The position numbers and the translations under genes were made by a program. From positions 4,541,501-4,605,500 of the forward strand of contig JBBMNZ010000013.1 in the NCBI GenBank assembly GCA_037954325.1: 64,000 nucleotides of DNA. Reading direction: 5' to 3'. The notes beneath the pieces are model-generated. The model saw nothing but the letters and a program-made list of their open reading frames with translations. It was not told the origin of the DNA and made no database searches. The stretch is from Fistularia commersonii (Eukaryota; Chordata; Actinopteri; Syngnathiformes; Fistulariidae). Position 1 is the first letter of the stretch; each line of letters starts with the position of its first letter. Shown here piece after piece: positions 1 through 11,080 of the stretch.

Positions 1-367
1 CCCAGAAGAAACAGTTTCGAAATTACTCTTGTGGATGGAGCCAACGGTGAGAAGAAGCCAAACTTAGAGTTTAAGAATGAAATATGTTGACATTGCCATG
101 AGATGACTTTGCTTTTTCCAGCCGGATGTCAACACAGATAGACATGTTCTATAGTTTCTTTAATGCTGTTTGCATGCATAATTTAACTTTTTAAATGGAT
201 TATTTACTGTTTTTGCCTGTTTTGTAGAGTAACACAGGTTTCCTCTTGTCTTGTGAAAAGAAACTTCTCTTTGGACAGGAATTAAAAAAGGCCCACCCCG
301 CAAGCTGAAATTCCCAGAACCGGAGGTCGTAGTTGCTGCTCTAAAAGAGGCCCTGACTGTAGAGTAG
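1..367 (+). CDS. selenoh: Selenoprotein H, last two coding exons (5' part outside window)
   Basis: Partial gene. Coding exons 1-46 and 279-367 are separated by an intron with gt..ag borders; the codon split after its first base becomes Gly. The joined end reads PRRNSFEITLVDGANG then IKKGPPRKLKFPEPE and ends ALTVE-stop, which is the C-terminal signature of SELENOH, a nuclear, DNA-binding, thioredoxin-fold oxidoreductase. The exon with the CxxU redox motif (UGA-encoded selenocysteine) lies left of the window and cannot be inspected. Seen: splice sites, frame and protein match. Known of the family: Sec is decoded with a 3' UTR SECIS, which is present here at about 811-885. A canonical AATAAA lies at 1029. 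Alternative identities are unlikely because the GPPRKLKFP block is specific to this family. Confidence 0.93.
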
Positions 368-1050
368 GCACCAAATGAAGGTTTGCAATCTTAAAGCTGT
401 CAGAATGTATCAAATCATGGTTTGTCTTTGTTTTAGACAACGGAACTTTAACTTTTAAACCAAGTTATAGTCAAATCAGTTGCAGTGGACCAATAATATT
501 AGATTTTTATAACATGAACCAGCTACAGTTCGTGCACTTGAGGACACACAGATCATAAAACTTGTTTGATTATTTTCTAGTCAAGTTTACATCGTTGAAA
601 TGCAAACCACCTTTTTCATTGGTGGTCTGAAACACCTATTTAAAAACTATATATTCTATCCCATACTTTGCAACAAGCAGGTCAGTGGCACGTGCATTTA
701 CCGTGTTGATCAGATGTTTGTTAGCATGGCTTACAGTAGGGCTGTAATGTTGCTGAGTAAAAACAAAATGTCTTTTCCCTTACATACAGCTGGACTATCA
801 GAAGATATGATCCATGGAAGCAGAATGACGAGAAGAGATCAAAGTGGATACTCGCAGTCTCTCCTCTGATCCAAGCAGCTACCGTTCACATCTTTTGAGA
901 CACAGTGACATCTTGTGGGGCATTTAAGTACTATCATATTTGTTCTTTGAAGCATTACCAGTTCTTATAACGTCCATTTCCCCTTTGAAACTTGTTTTTT
1001 TGACTGATTTTTATGTTTGTGTCAAGTGAATAAAGGTTTTCATACATTTC
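368..1050 (+). other. selenoh: selenoh 3' UTR and polyadenylation signal
   Basis: Non-coding sequence after the stop codon at 365-367. It contains the SECIS and ends near AATAAA at 1029-1034. From 1051 to about 1400 I see only AT-rich intergenic DNA before the clp1 promoter region. Confidence 0.75.
811..885 (+). promoter_or_regulatory. selenoh: SECIS element in the selenoh 3' UTR
   Basis: A SECIS recodes UGA as selenocysteine by recruiting SBP2 and the Sec elongation factor. The core quartet is ATGA at 825-828 facing TGAT at 867-870 (tandem G.A pairs). Helix II is formed by 830-838 (GAGAAGAGA) against 858-866 (TCTCTCCTC): eight Watson-Crick pairs and one A.C mismatch. The conserved unpaired As sit at 841-843, 12 nt after the quartet, as the family requires. 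It lies about 460 nt after the stop codon and before the poly(A) signal. Structure was drawn by eye, not folded by program. The 89-codon open frame starting at 600 is a shadow over this element. Confidence 0.85.
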
Positions 1051-1399
1051 CGGGACTTTGTGTATTTATCATTTACATTAAATGGTGACCCAACCTGAAA
1101 GGCCCACTTTGTTTTTGAAACTCAAAATTTGTTCAACGGGTATTGGCAGTTAATGAATCAGTATAGTTCCAGCTTTGTTAGTTCTATATCCTTACATTTC
1201 TTTTTTAAATACAATTATCCTGTTTTGTTTTGTTTTTTCATTTTATATTATTTACTGAGTTTGTATTGAGAGTAAAAGTTAGAACACTTGTTCTGGAATA
1301 CATCATCTGAATAAATTGGCTAAATTTATTGTCGTTTTCAGTTAATAGTCTTGAAAGTATATGTAATATTTAGAAGTCGTTTCCGGTGGTTTAACTTAC

Positions 1400-2047
1400 G
1401 TTTTCTTCATTTGATCGGTCCGTGTTTAGCATGGTCACTTAAAACCCTAATATTTCTTACTGCGTTCTTATAGAAATCGACCTTCATCACTATTGACGAC
1501 CGTGGGCGTGACGTCATCGGCATGCGACTTTCCCAGGCGTTCTTCTTGGGTACGTCCATGAGTGTTAAAAGTAGTTTTCGTCTATGATTTTCACTTACCA
1601 AACGAATCTACATCAGGTTGTAAGTACCAAAATCAAGTCTACAAACTTAGAGGGCTTTTTTTTTTTTTTTTTTTTACAATGGACTGTTTTCGTCGTAGTT
1701 CGGTCTTTATATTATATAATATCTGGTAGCGTTACCTTAGCTTCTGTAGCTAATACTAGCTGGTCTCTTCGTCTCATCGAGACACGTTATTATTAAGTTT
1801 CACATATTCCTCAAAGGTTTTTCATTGTACATTTGCAGTTTTAATTTTGCTATTAAGTTACTGTAATGTCAATTTGCGTTTGACAAGCCTTTCTACGCAG
1901 ACAGTTTACATTCAGAGAGAAAAATGCTATCGAACATCCTTCATAATAGAAATGCCAATATTGAAGTACAATTGAAATAGTGATTTAGTCATCCCTTTTT
2001 CTACTGTTTTGAATCATTTACTGTTGATACACAATCTCTCGTCAGCC
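1400..2047 (+). promoter_or_regulatory. clp1: clp1 promoter and inferred 5' UTR exon
   Basis: A perfect palindromic cAMP response element TGACGTCA is at 1509-1516 in a small CpG-richer patch. A strong donor (gtacgt) follows at 1550 and an acceptor (ctctcgtcag) ends at 2045, two bases before the clp1 start codon. I infer a non-coding first exon ending at 1549, spliced to the exon that starts at 2046. The transcription start cannot be placed. The interval 1660-1675 is a T run. Confidence 0.5.
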
Positions 2048-5000
2048 ATGGCAGCGGAGGGTGCGGAAAAGATAAATGAGGATGCCCCACAAGCTGGGAA
2101 AGTCAGCACCAGATTTGACCTCGAGAAGGAAACCGAACTTCGGTTCGAGGTGGAGGCAGGTGATGCTGCAGAACATGTCGAGTTGGAGCTCCTCACAGGA
2201 ATGGCTGAGGTGTTTGGCTCAGAGTTGAATCGGAACAAGAAGTATACATTTGGACCTGGATCCAAGATCGCAGTGTTCACATGGCAAGGCTGTAGTGTGA
2301 ATCTGTATGGAAAACCTGAGGTCAGCACTGGCAAAATGGAATATATGTGTTTTCACTCACATTCTGATGTAACTCTCTCTGCTTGGCATTGAGTGTGAGA
2401 CACTTGATGATACTGTGATAATGACTAATCTTACTTTCTAACCTCCAGGTGGCCTATGTGTCCAAGGATACTCCCATGTTGCTTTATCTGAACACACACG
2501 CTGCCCTGGAACAGATGAGAAAACAAGCAGAGCGCGAAAATGAAAGGGGGCCAAGGGTAGGTTTGAAGTTAGTGACATACAAACATACATACGTTACATA
2601 CTTAGATGATGCAGTGGCGTGTTCCGCCTCACAGCACAAAGGACCCAGGTTTGATTTCATTGGGAATTCTCCTTTTGGTATCGATAGAACTCCTTCTATG
2701 AGGAGGAGTTGGGTTTCCTGCGTGGGTTTTCCTCCCACAATCCAAAAAAAAAGAAGTTGATTGGAAAAGATTGGGAAATTTTACCCTTGTGAGTGTGAAT
2801 AGTTGTCTCTATTTGTGGCTCTGCTATTGAGTGGCAACCAGCCCAGGGCTCTCTGATAGGCCTGCCCTGTGACCCTACCCGCAACACTCCATTGTACACA
2901 CAGATCTGAAATATACAGAAATGCCCAACAAGAATGCAAAGTGAGTGAATGCTGCCTTTATGGGTTTTGTGCCCTGCTCAAGGGTACCTTGGCAGTGTTC
3001 AGATTAACATCTCTCCATCCCAACACCAGTCCAGGACTGAGCCTCTGCTGCCCCAATGTTACAGTTTTGGACATAATGGATTAACATTATGTCATGGTTA
3101 TTATTTGTTGCATACAAGTGGTAAATCACAAAGAGAGTGAAAGATGCACATATAATGAGTCACAAGATAAAAGAAGCCCTAAATTTAGTTGTAAACTTGT
3201 ATGTAGTGGTGTCCTGTAAGATGGCAAGAAGAGCTACTTTCTATATTTATGATTATATAAGTGCATTTTTTTCATGAGTTTATATTTTGTTTGTAAATTT
3301 ACTTGTAAACTTATATGTATCGGTGTCCTGTAAGATGACAAGAAGAGCTACTTTCTATATTTATGATTATATAAGTGCATTTTTTTTTCATGAGTTTATA
3401 TTTTGCTTGTTTGATTTAAAAATGTCAAAATTATTGTTAAATATTTGACCCCAGTAGGGAAGAAAAAGGATTAATCCTCAAGTACCCCTCTAAAACTCGA
3501 ATCCTTTTTTCAGGTCATGGTGGTTGGACCTACAGATGTGGGAAAGTCAACTGTATGTCGACTTCTGTTAAGCTATGCTGTGAGAGTGGGCAGGAGGCCC
3601 ACACTGGTGGAGCTGGATGTGGGACAGAGTGGGGTAAGATAATCATGAAAACGGATTCATACTATTTTAATCTTTAGATAATATACAGAATTATTTTTAC
3701 AAGAGCAATTGCCATTGAGGCCTCCTGTTCTTTTAGAATATCGATTTTGTTCCTCGCTTTGCTCCAGCTAGAGATCGAAGTCATTTTTATGGAAAAAAAT
3801 TAAAGTTTGCAGTCTGGTTAAATCATAGCACATATGAAATCGTATATGTCAGCATATACTTTTTTTTTTTTTTTTTTTTATAAATACGACAGTTGAAGCC
3901 ATGAGCACTGCACTTTTTAGATATGTGGCTTACTTTGCACTGAACCCCAAAACCTGTTCATTGTTATATTTTACACAATGCCAAAATACCATGTGGCATT
4001 GCTCCCATGTGTACAGTACGAGAGTACGTGGGAGACCACATGCAAAAAAAAGACGACCACTGTGGTTTCCCATTATTGTGAGCTAAATCAAATCTCAAAT
4101 AATTTAACGAATGAAAACACTTTGATGCTGCTTCTCTCCTCAACAGCAAAAGCAATACACAGACTTGGTTCTTATTTACATACAGCATCCAAGGTACATT
4201 CAAGCTAGAGGGAAATAATGGTTAAAATCTGCACTTGGATTTGGTTTCATTTGCCTTGACAGGCATCATTTGTGCATTTGCTTTCCCTGGACGCACTCAT
4301 GCCCCGGGGCTTGTTAAAAAAATATTTTTCGACACAATACAGACAACTGCGACCTGTTTCCCACCCAGTCACTTTCATCTGAGGATTTTTTTTTTATTTT
4401 TTATTTTTTTTTTCAAAAATAAATCCATTACAGACAGTTATTTTGTATTCAACTGCTTGCCAAATGTTGGCAGTTAGCAACAGATTAGAATCACGCTTCT
4501 GAGTCTAAAGGGGCTGATGTATCACATTCCCACCTCCACAAACTCTTGCAGTGTCCTTGAGTTACTCAATCCCTTGTTGCTGATTTAGCTGGTTGGCTCT
4601 ACTGTCTGAGGATGTATACCATATGTGTGTTTGAGGACATATATTAACAAGGAAAAGCACATAGGAGTCCAGAGTAAATGAAGTCTATTTATCATTGTTT
4701 TGATATTTCATAAACAATCAGGCATTTCCATGCATTTCTTTACAGGACAGATTTGGATCTGGATTGTTGCACAATGAAATGTGATTTTTTTTTAATATAT
4801 ATATATGTTTATTTCATAATTGCCATTTTAGGTGTCTGTACCTGGAACAGTATCTGCACTGTGCATTGAGCGCCCAGCAGATGTGGAGGAGGGTTTCTCT
4901 GTCCAGGCTCCTTTGGTTTACCACTTTGGCTCAACAACCCCTGGGACCAACATCAAACTTTACAATAAGGTGAGAAGGGACTTATTCTCAACCACTTACA

Positions 5001-5760
5001 ATCTAGCAACATACAGGAAATTATAGAATATTTTCTCTGCACAATGTAACATTTAATTTGTCTTGTTGGGTAGCTTACATCATGCCTGGCAGAGGTATTC
5101 TCTCAACGCTGTGAGGTGAACAGGAAGGCCAGTGTGGGTGGCTGTATCATCAACACTTGTGGATGGGTGAAAGGTTCTGGATACCAGGCTCTGGTCCACT
5201 GCGCTTCTGCCTTTGAGGTGGACGTGGTCCTGGTACTGGACCACGAGAGGCTCTACAATGAACTGAAACGGGATCTTCCTCACTTTGTCCGGGTCGTCCT
5301 CTTGCCCAAGTCTGGGGGTGTGGTGGAGCGCTCCAAAGAGTGTCGACGAGAAACCCGTGACGAGAAGATCAGAGAGTATTTTTACGGCTTCCGCGGCGTG
5401 TCTTTCTACCCTTTCTCTTTCGAAGTGCGATTTGCTGACGTCCGCATTTATAAAATTGGGGCTCCGTCCATCCCAGACTCATGCCTACCCCTTGGAATGT
5501 CTCAGGATGACACACAGTTGAAGCTGGTGCCGGTGACACCAGGAAGAGACCTTACGTATCATGTGCTGAGTGTAAGTAGTGCAGAGGATGGAGAGGAGGG
5601 TGCTAGAAAGGGAATAGTGGAGAGCCCTGTGTGTGGCTTTATCGTGGTGACTTTTGTTGATACGCAAGCACAAGTGATGAAAGTACTGTCACCAGCGCCA
5701 AGACCACTGCCCAGACATACACTGCTCATCATGGACATCCGTTTCATGGATATGAAATAA
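2048..5760 (+). CDS. clp1: CLP1, polyribonucleotide 5'-hydroxyl-kinase and pre-mRNA cleavage factor II subunit
   Basis: Five coding exons: 2048-2320, 2449-2556, 3514-3633, 4832-4969 and 5074-5760; total 1326 nt, 441 aa (human 425). CLP1 phosphorylates RNA 5' ends; it acts with the tRNA splicing endonuclease and in cleavage factor II for mRNA 3' processing in the nucleus. The N-terminal beta domain carries FDLEKETELRFEVE; the P-loop is GPTDVGKST at residues 132-140 (Walker A, G-x4-GKS/T). Conserved blocks STTPGTNIKLYNK and NTCGWVKGSGYQAL follow, and the C-terminus is MDIRFMDMK. The start has a good Kozak context (gccATGG) right after an acceptor; an in-frame ATG at 2009 lies in the presumed intron. 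The first donor (gtcagc) is weak. Additions to the human length are at the N-terminus and in an acidic loop around 5577-5625. Confidence 0.96.
2600..2890 (+). repeat. Degenerate tRNA-like short interspersed repeat in clp1 intron 2
   Basis: The stretch has the layout of a common fish repeat: a gatgcagtgg-like head, a 'cctcacagcac..ggaccc' core, a B-box-like ggtttgattt, then a 'tgcgtgggttttcctcccac' block and a tail 'gtgagtgtgaatagttgtctc'. I recognise the pattern from other teleost genomes but do not assign a family name. Open frames over it on both strands are not genes. Confidence 0.6.
2950..3065 (+). repeat. Fragment of a second fish interspersed repeat
   Basis: The words 'tgccctgctcaagggtacct' and 'tggcagtgttcagattaaca' with the downstream 'cccaacaccagtcca' match a frequent teleost short repeat (usual form: tgctcaagggcacctcggcagtg). 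It is truncated. It lies directly after the tRNA-like repeat in clp1 intron 2. Confidence 0.5.
3183..3410 (+). repeat. Two-copy tandem duplication, unit about 114 bp
   Basis: Copy 1 is about 3183-3296 and copy 2 about 3297-3410. Both contain 'ggtgtcctgtaagatg', 'caagaagagctactttctat' and a tail 'catgagtttatattttg'. The anchor ggtgtcctg recurs at 3208 and 3322, giving a 114-bp period. Differences are few (g/a and t-run length), so it is recent. It lies in clp1 intron 2, about 100 bp before exon 3. Confidence 0.85.
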
Positions 5761-8215
5761 TGGAAAATATCTAGGGATTTTTGAAGCTGAAAGAGCTGCC
5801 TTTTGCTTTGCTTTTCTTCCTTTGACACTGTAAATGCTTCAGAGTGTAAAATTTAGAGTATTGCTCTCTGTTGTCATTTGTTTTTACAATTTTATATCCC
5901 AAATTGTAATATGCCTTTTGTGATAATTTTATTAGTATATGTTATTCTCTTAAGAACTGGTTATGTGATCATTTTTTCTGAGGGAATAAATGTAAAATGG
6001 CTAAACTGTCCCACTGTGTACCTTTCTATCCTGCGCACACAAAATATACCCGGTCAGACAAGGTTAGTCTTCAGAGCAGCCCCTTTAGATGTTGAGTGGA
6101 GTCCATGATTTGATGTGATGTTGTGGAAAAAAACTAAACTATTTGAGGCAGCATGTCATAATTGTATGGCTGATACATAATCTTCAAGTTGCCTGTTTAC
6201 AAAGACCTGACCTTATCCAAACTTAACACAATATTGAGCCAGGAACACTGAGCTCGTTTGTTTGGTCAGTCAACACTTCATGGTTAAGACTTGTTATCGT
6301 TGGGTAAAAACAAATAATACTGACAAAACATTCTTTCTCCAAATGCCAGCAGCTATAGCTTCATAACAGGTAAGTGTTTTGAGTTGACAATATGGTGTCT
6401 TATCCAAATATGTAAAGAAATAATTGCTATGGTCCAAATATGAATGTGTGAATAATAGTATTGTATTTCCTGTATTATTTTGCACCCATACAATACATAA
6501 TTTCAAGTACTTAAAGCGTCAAAGAATCAACTTGGAGCAAATTTCTCTGCTCATGTAACATATTTTTGGCTTGGTGATAACAAGGGCATACAGGTGTGAA
6601 TTTTTAAAATGTTAAACTTCCTTTTGAGTAAGGACATTTTTATTAGTTTTCACTTTTTAGAAACCTTTTCTATCCTATGTTCAAATTTGACTAGTGTTTG
6701 TTCCATGTCATTGTAACATAGGTCAAATTGGGTCTAAATGGTTGTGGACAAGGCTATCATTTTGTTTTACTTTTTGTTACAAGGTACTTTGATTCAGGCC
6801 TCTTTTAATTTTATGTTTGGTCTTCTTTCTCTCCATCTGCTTTTCTGAAAAGGTAGATAGGGTCTTTGGGCCACAATGAAGGCACAAGACCGCATTACGA
6901 GCAACAACTGGGTATTAGTAGTGTTTTTCTGTAACACTGACGGACATGTCAGCATTGGAATAATGCAGGCATTAATAATGTAATGAATAATCAATTTAAT
7001 TTAACTGCTTTTGTCTCAGGGATCCGTGTTCTTCCTACGGACTCACTGTCAAAATGTCAGTGTATAAGGTTACACATAGTCTTTGAACAGAGCTATTCTC
7101 AATGTAACACCTGTGTCTTGTGTACAGTTACTAATAAAATGCCAGAAGCTCAGTCAATGTCACTTCTTGAAATCCACACATTTCAACAGCCTAAGAAAAG
7201 TTATATTCTACAATTTGTTGGATTGTTATGATATATAAGAAGTGGAGTGAAGTATGGGTTTTGCTACCAACTTCATATTGCTTTCTTGTGTTGTTGCAGG
7301 CCTCTCAAAAAACAGAAATTCGTATGTGGAATAACACACCACGATGAATATTTTGCATTTAGGGAAGCTGGAGGAATCAATTATAAGTTCATTAATCTTT
7401 GAAGGTTGAAATGTAAATTTAATTGTAAGGGACATGTGGAATGAAGACAACCCACTTACAGAGAAAATTGATGGCAACTGCAGGAGGTGCATCATAATAT
7501 ATTAACTTTAAAAATATCAATCAGAAAATAGCTTTGGACAGAGACATTTTATATTTTTTCAGAAAATATATTTTAGTTTCAGCAAAGCAAATTTTGAAAA
7601 AACATGGTGTTTTCACATGAGAAGGAAACATCACATTTCAATGGAAGTTATTGCATATTTCTGGAGTTTTTTGGGGGGGGGGCAAAAAATAATAGCAGAA
7701 GTGATGATACTGAACACACCACATTTTTATTGCACTATGCCCCACTCCGCTTTAACTGGTGTTTTGTTTTTACTTTTTTTTTTTTACAATTTTATTGAAC
7801 ATATATAGTGTAAACAGACAAAACACATAAACAAGCGAACATGGCTAAATAAAATAGAATGTCAATTATATAAACAGAGTGAGAAATGTTTATTTCTAGA
7901 AATAAGGGGAAAAAATAATAAAATAACAAAAGTACTTACAATTAAAAAAATGGCAAAGGGAATACAATGTGTATTTAACTTGGTGGATCTAAAGGTATAT
8001 CAGTCATAAAACTGTATATATTTTGGTTTGGGGATTTTTCCACAAGTTTTAAGTATTTTTTTTTTTAATATATTTCAAAATCATTCATAAAGAACGTAAA
8101 ATTGGAGGGAACACTTTTGCATTCTATTTTTGTACATGAAGATCTAAAATAACATTGACACAGAGTTCCATCTGTTTTGTTGCCTAAAAGTATACTGGTG
8201 TTTAACGAAGTGAAG
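5761..8215. other. clp1 3' UTR and clp1-zdhhc5 intergenic interval
   Basis: AATAAA at 5985-5990 is the likely clp1 poly(A) signal, with a further AATAAA near 7133. The remainder is AT-rich with homopolymer runs (for example g run at 7673-7681, t runs near 7777 and 8058). I see no coding exon or recognisable repeat here. Confidence 0.6.
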
Positions 8216-8429
8216 TGCGGCTGCGTCGTCGGTTAGCGGCCGCGCTGTAGCCGTAGTAGACCGAGCCTCTCAGCCTCTGATTTGCTAATCATCCCACCTG
8301 GGGGACGACGGACTTGTTCCGGGATTCCGATGTCGGCCTAGCTAAGAGAGCTATGCTACCAGCTAACTGAAGGAGAACCGAAACGACTCACAACCAAGAG
8401 GCACGACAGCTCGCAAGTTTGATATTTAG
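8160..8429 (+). promoter_or_regulatory. zdhhc5: zdhhc5 promoter and inferred non-coding first exon
   Basis: A CpG-rich patch (gtgcggctgcgtcgtcgg, a gcggccgc octamer) contrasts with AT-rich surroundings. It ends in a near-consensus donor, tttag|gtacgt, after 8429. No coding frame matches a protein. Position and strand fit the 5' UTR exon of zdhhc5. The start is not defined. Confidence 0.55.
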
Positions 8430-11080
8430 GTACGTGTCACCGCGGGTACTTCATTTGAATTGTGGCTGCCTTGTTTAATATCCATATCTTTATGGTTTCC
8501 GTTGTCAATGAACGCTAACCGCGGATATGAAGCATTCATGCTCGTCAGGTAATGTTAGCGTTACTCCCCTAGCTGTGGCTAAGAACTGCCCACTGTCACA
8601 AAACTTTCTTGGTTGGGTATAATTTAACACATTTATGAATCGTGAGTGCGGTTATATTGGTGTTATTGTGAATTTCTTTCAAAAAGTGTACAGCCGGGGT
8701 TGTTACTCGGTCTGGTGTTTGAGTATTGCATAGTTCTGTGGTAGTCTCAGCACATTTTCGCGGCAGGGATGATAGTTGCCTGATTGAATCTGAGTACTGC
8801 CATGGCCTGTTTTTAAAGCCTGGTCTTTTTAACGTGCCATTCAAACACGATTTGGTAACTCATCCAGTCTAAAGCTGGGCCAAAAATGAGCTGGTAAATA
8901 TACCCGTGTTAGCAATGATCAATACACCGATTAAATATTCTCCACTGGCTTCTTATGGTTGTCACAGTTAGCTTGCGAGCAGTAAATTGTAGTAGCAGCA
9001 TGACAGGGTCGACGCGGAGATTTCAGGATTAACATCCATTCTAGTCGAAGGGATTTGTTGTTTAGCAGATGAGATGATTAACAGCGGACGCAGTCGCCGT
9101 GTCTAGGCCGTAGCTCAGTATTTGTTGGTAACTTGCTGATGATTGATTAAAAGAGGGGTGTGTCCAAATGATCAGATTACGCTGTTACTCCATATCGGTT
9201 TTCATTGGGTTTACGCCGCACGAATAAGTTTTCACCCGTAGTGGAAAAATTAGTTAGAAGCGGCATTCAAACAAAGTGTTTTCCATTGTGGTTCTCGTAT
9301 TCTGTCGTATTTAGGAGGGTGGTGTTAAAAAAATCAACTGGGTGTCCAATAAAACGCTCTTTGCTTTGCAAGATTTCAAGTAAATAGCTGTATTATGGTA
9401 TAGATGCTACTCTGTGAAGGTGTTGTGGTTTTACTAGCTGGCTAATCTAGGTGTGTGCAGCACCCATTTCCTAATACAACTTTGCCAATGATTATTTAAT
9501 CATCAAAAAATATTGCAATATTATGTTGCTATCTATGTTTTTGGATTTCAAAAATTCCGAAGAATACATACCCAATGATTGGTCAGTATACAGTGTAAAA
9601 TTTGGCATCCAAACAATCTCTTCCATTGTCACTTGTTTGCGAAGGTTTAATACTAGTGGCATAACTTTTTAATTCAGAAAATGAAACCAATGCTTGCATA
9701 AGCTGTCCTTAATGTCCATTTTGGCAACACCTTTTGGGTCCTGTCCAATACCCTTCTAATAGGTTTCTTTATGTTTTATTTTTTTTTCCTAGGGCTTTCT
9801 ACTTGTAAGCAGAAGCTGTGGGGGAGAGAGTTGGAGTAACAAAACATGAAAGGATTAATATTCACTGGACCATGTAACCCTGCTGCTGCACATGGCTCTT
9901 TTTGAGATATGCAAAATGGGCAAGGAGCTCTATCTGCAGAGAATTTGGAGGTGGGAGAGGTCTCTATGCCCAGACCTGGCCAAGGGCGGTGACACCATGT
10001 TGGCATACATGGGCCTTAGTTTTGGAATGAGTTGATCCCCTCCTCCCGTTTTTTTTTTTAGATTTCCCCTTAAAGACCCAACAAGTGAATGTCGGGGTCT
10101 CAAAGAATCTAAAAACTTTATTGCGATTTTGCATATAAAGTTTGGAGAGACATTTTAAAGGCCTTTTTACATTTTTTTTTTTTTTTGGAAGTAAATTCCT
10201 GCTGGAATATTCAAGCAGCTTCTAGTAGTTGGTTTAAAAGCTAATGTTTGTTAAGTTGTTTTTCCCCTGCTGATATAGTTTGAAACGCTGGAACCGTCCC
10301 TCCTGCAGCCATCCTCAGTTTCTTCCACCCACCCAGTGCCTAAATAAGCCCTCTTGGGACAATCACAAAAGTCATCAGCAGCTGTTGCTCTCAATCCCTG
10401 CCTTTTCTCCTATATGTGCTTCTGCTCTCAGTCTGCTGGCTCTCCACCCACTACCTCCTTAATTTAATGGTCTTTTTCTTTCTATTTTCATTTGCTTTAA
10501 GTAAAATAATCCAATCTCAAGCACAGAGATAAAAATCGATTTATGCATTGAGTTTCTACAGTGGAGGACAACAAAGATTGCTCCAGTTTTTGTGTTTTTG
10601 TGTTTTTGTAGCCTGCACATGTAAAGCAGTGTCTTGACTGCACCGGTGCAAGGGAGCAGTTTAGATTGAAATTATATATGTTGTTTCACCAAATACTGTT
10701 GCAGTAAAGCCATAAAATATTTATGAGTCACCTACACATATTTTTGTATCATACTGCTCTAGCTTTCATATGCTTCTATTATAATTATGCACACAAAATC
10801 CAATATTTCCAATAAGTTTCAAGTATTAAAATAAAGGTATATATTACTATATAATAAAACTTTTTTTTTAATGACTAACTGCTGAAAAGATTTGAGTGAT
10901 TGGATGCATAGAATCTATAATGACTCGACTCATTTTTAGCATTTTTTTAGTGATAAGTCCCTTCTTCCATCTATTGTAATGGCCTTTGATTTGAATCAAA
11001 AACCATATTCAACATTTTGACCCAAAAGGCACCCTTGAAAGTAGGGATTCAGTAGATATCTACTCCTCTTTCCATCTCTG
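8430..11080 (+). other. zdhhc5: zdhhc5 leader intron region with a possible further 5' UTR exon
   Basis: No recognised gene. A strong acceptor (ttttttttcctag) ends at 9792 and is followed by GC-balanced sequence containing several ATGs and a 47-codon open frame, 9892-10035, beginning MALFEICKMGKELYLQ. A pyrimidine-rich stretch at 10290-10460 is also non-repetitive. No convincing donor closes the 9793 exon, so exon status is uncertain. 10861-10872 is a T run. Confidence 0.35.

Noticed and set aside
374..430. Alternative SECIS start at an ATGA just after the selenoh stop
   Set aside because: No properly spaced facing GA quartet or helix could be found, unlike at 825-870.
600..869. 89-codon open frame downstream of selenoh
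   Set aside because: It overlaps the SECIS in the 3' UTR and shows no family resemblance.
2600..2700. A tRNA gene in clp1 intron 2
   Set aside because: B-box-like word present but no cloverleaf can be drawn; fits a degenerate tRNA-derived repeat.
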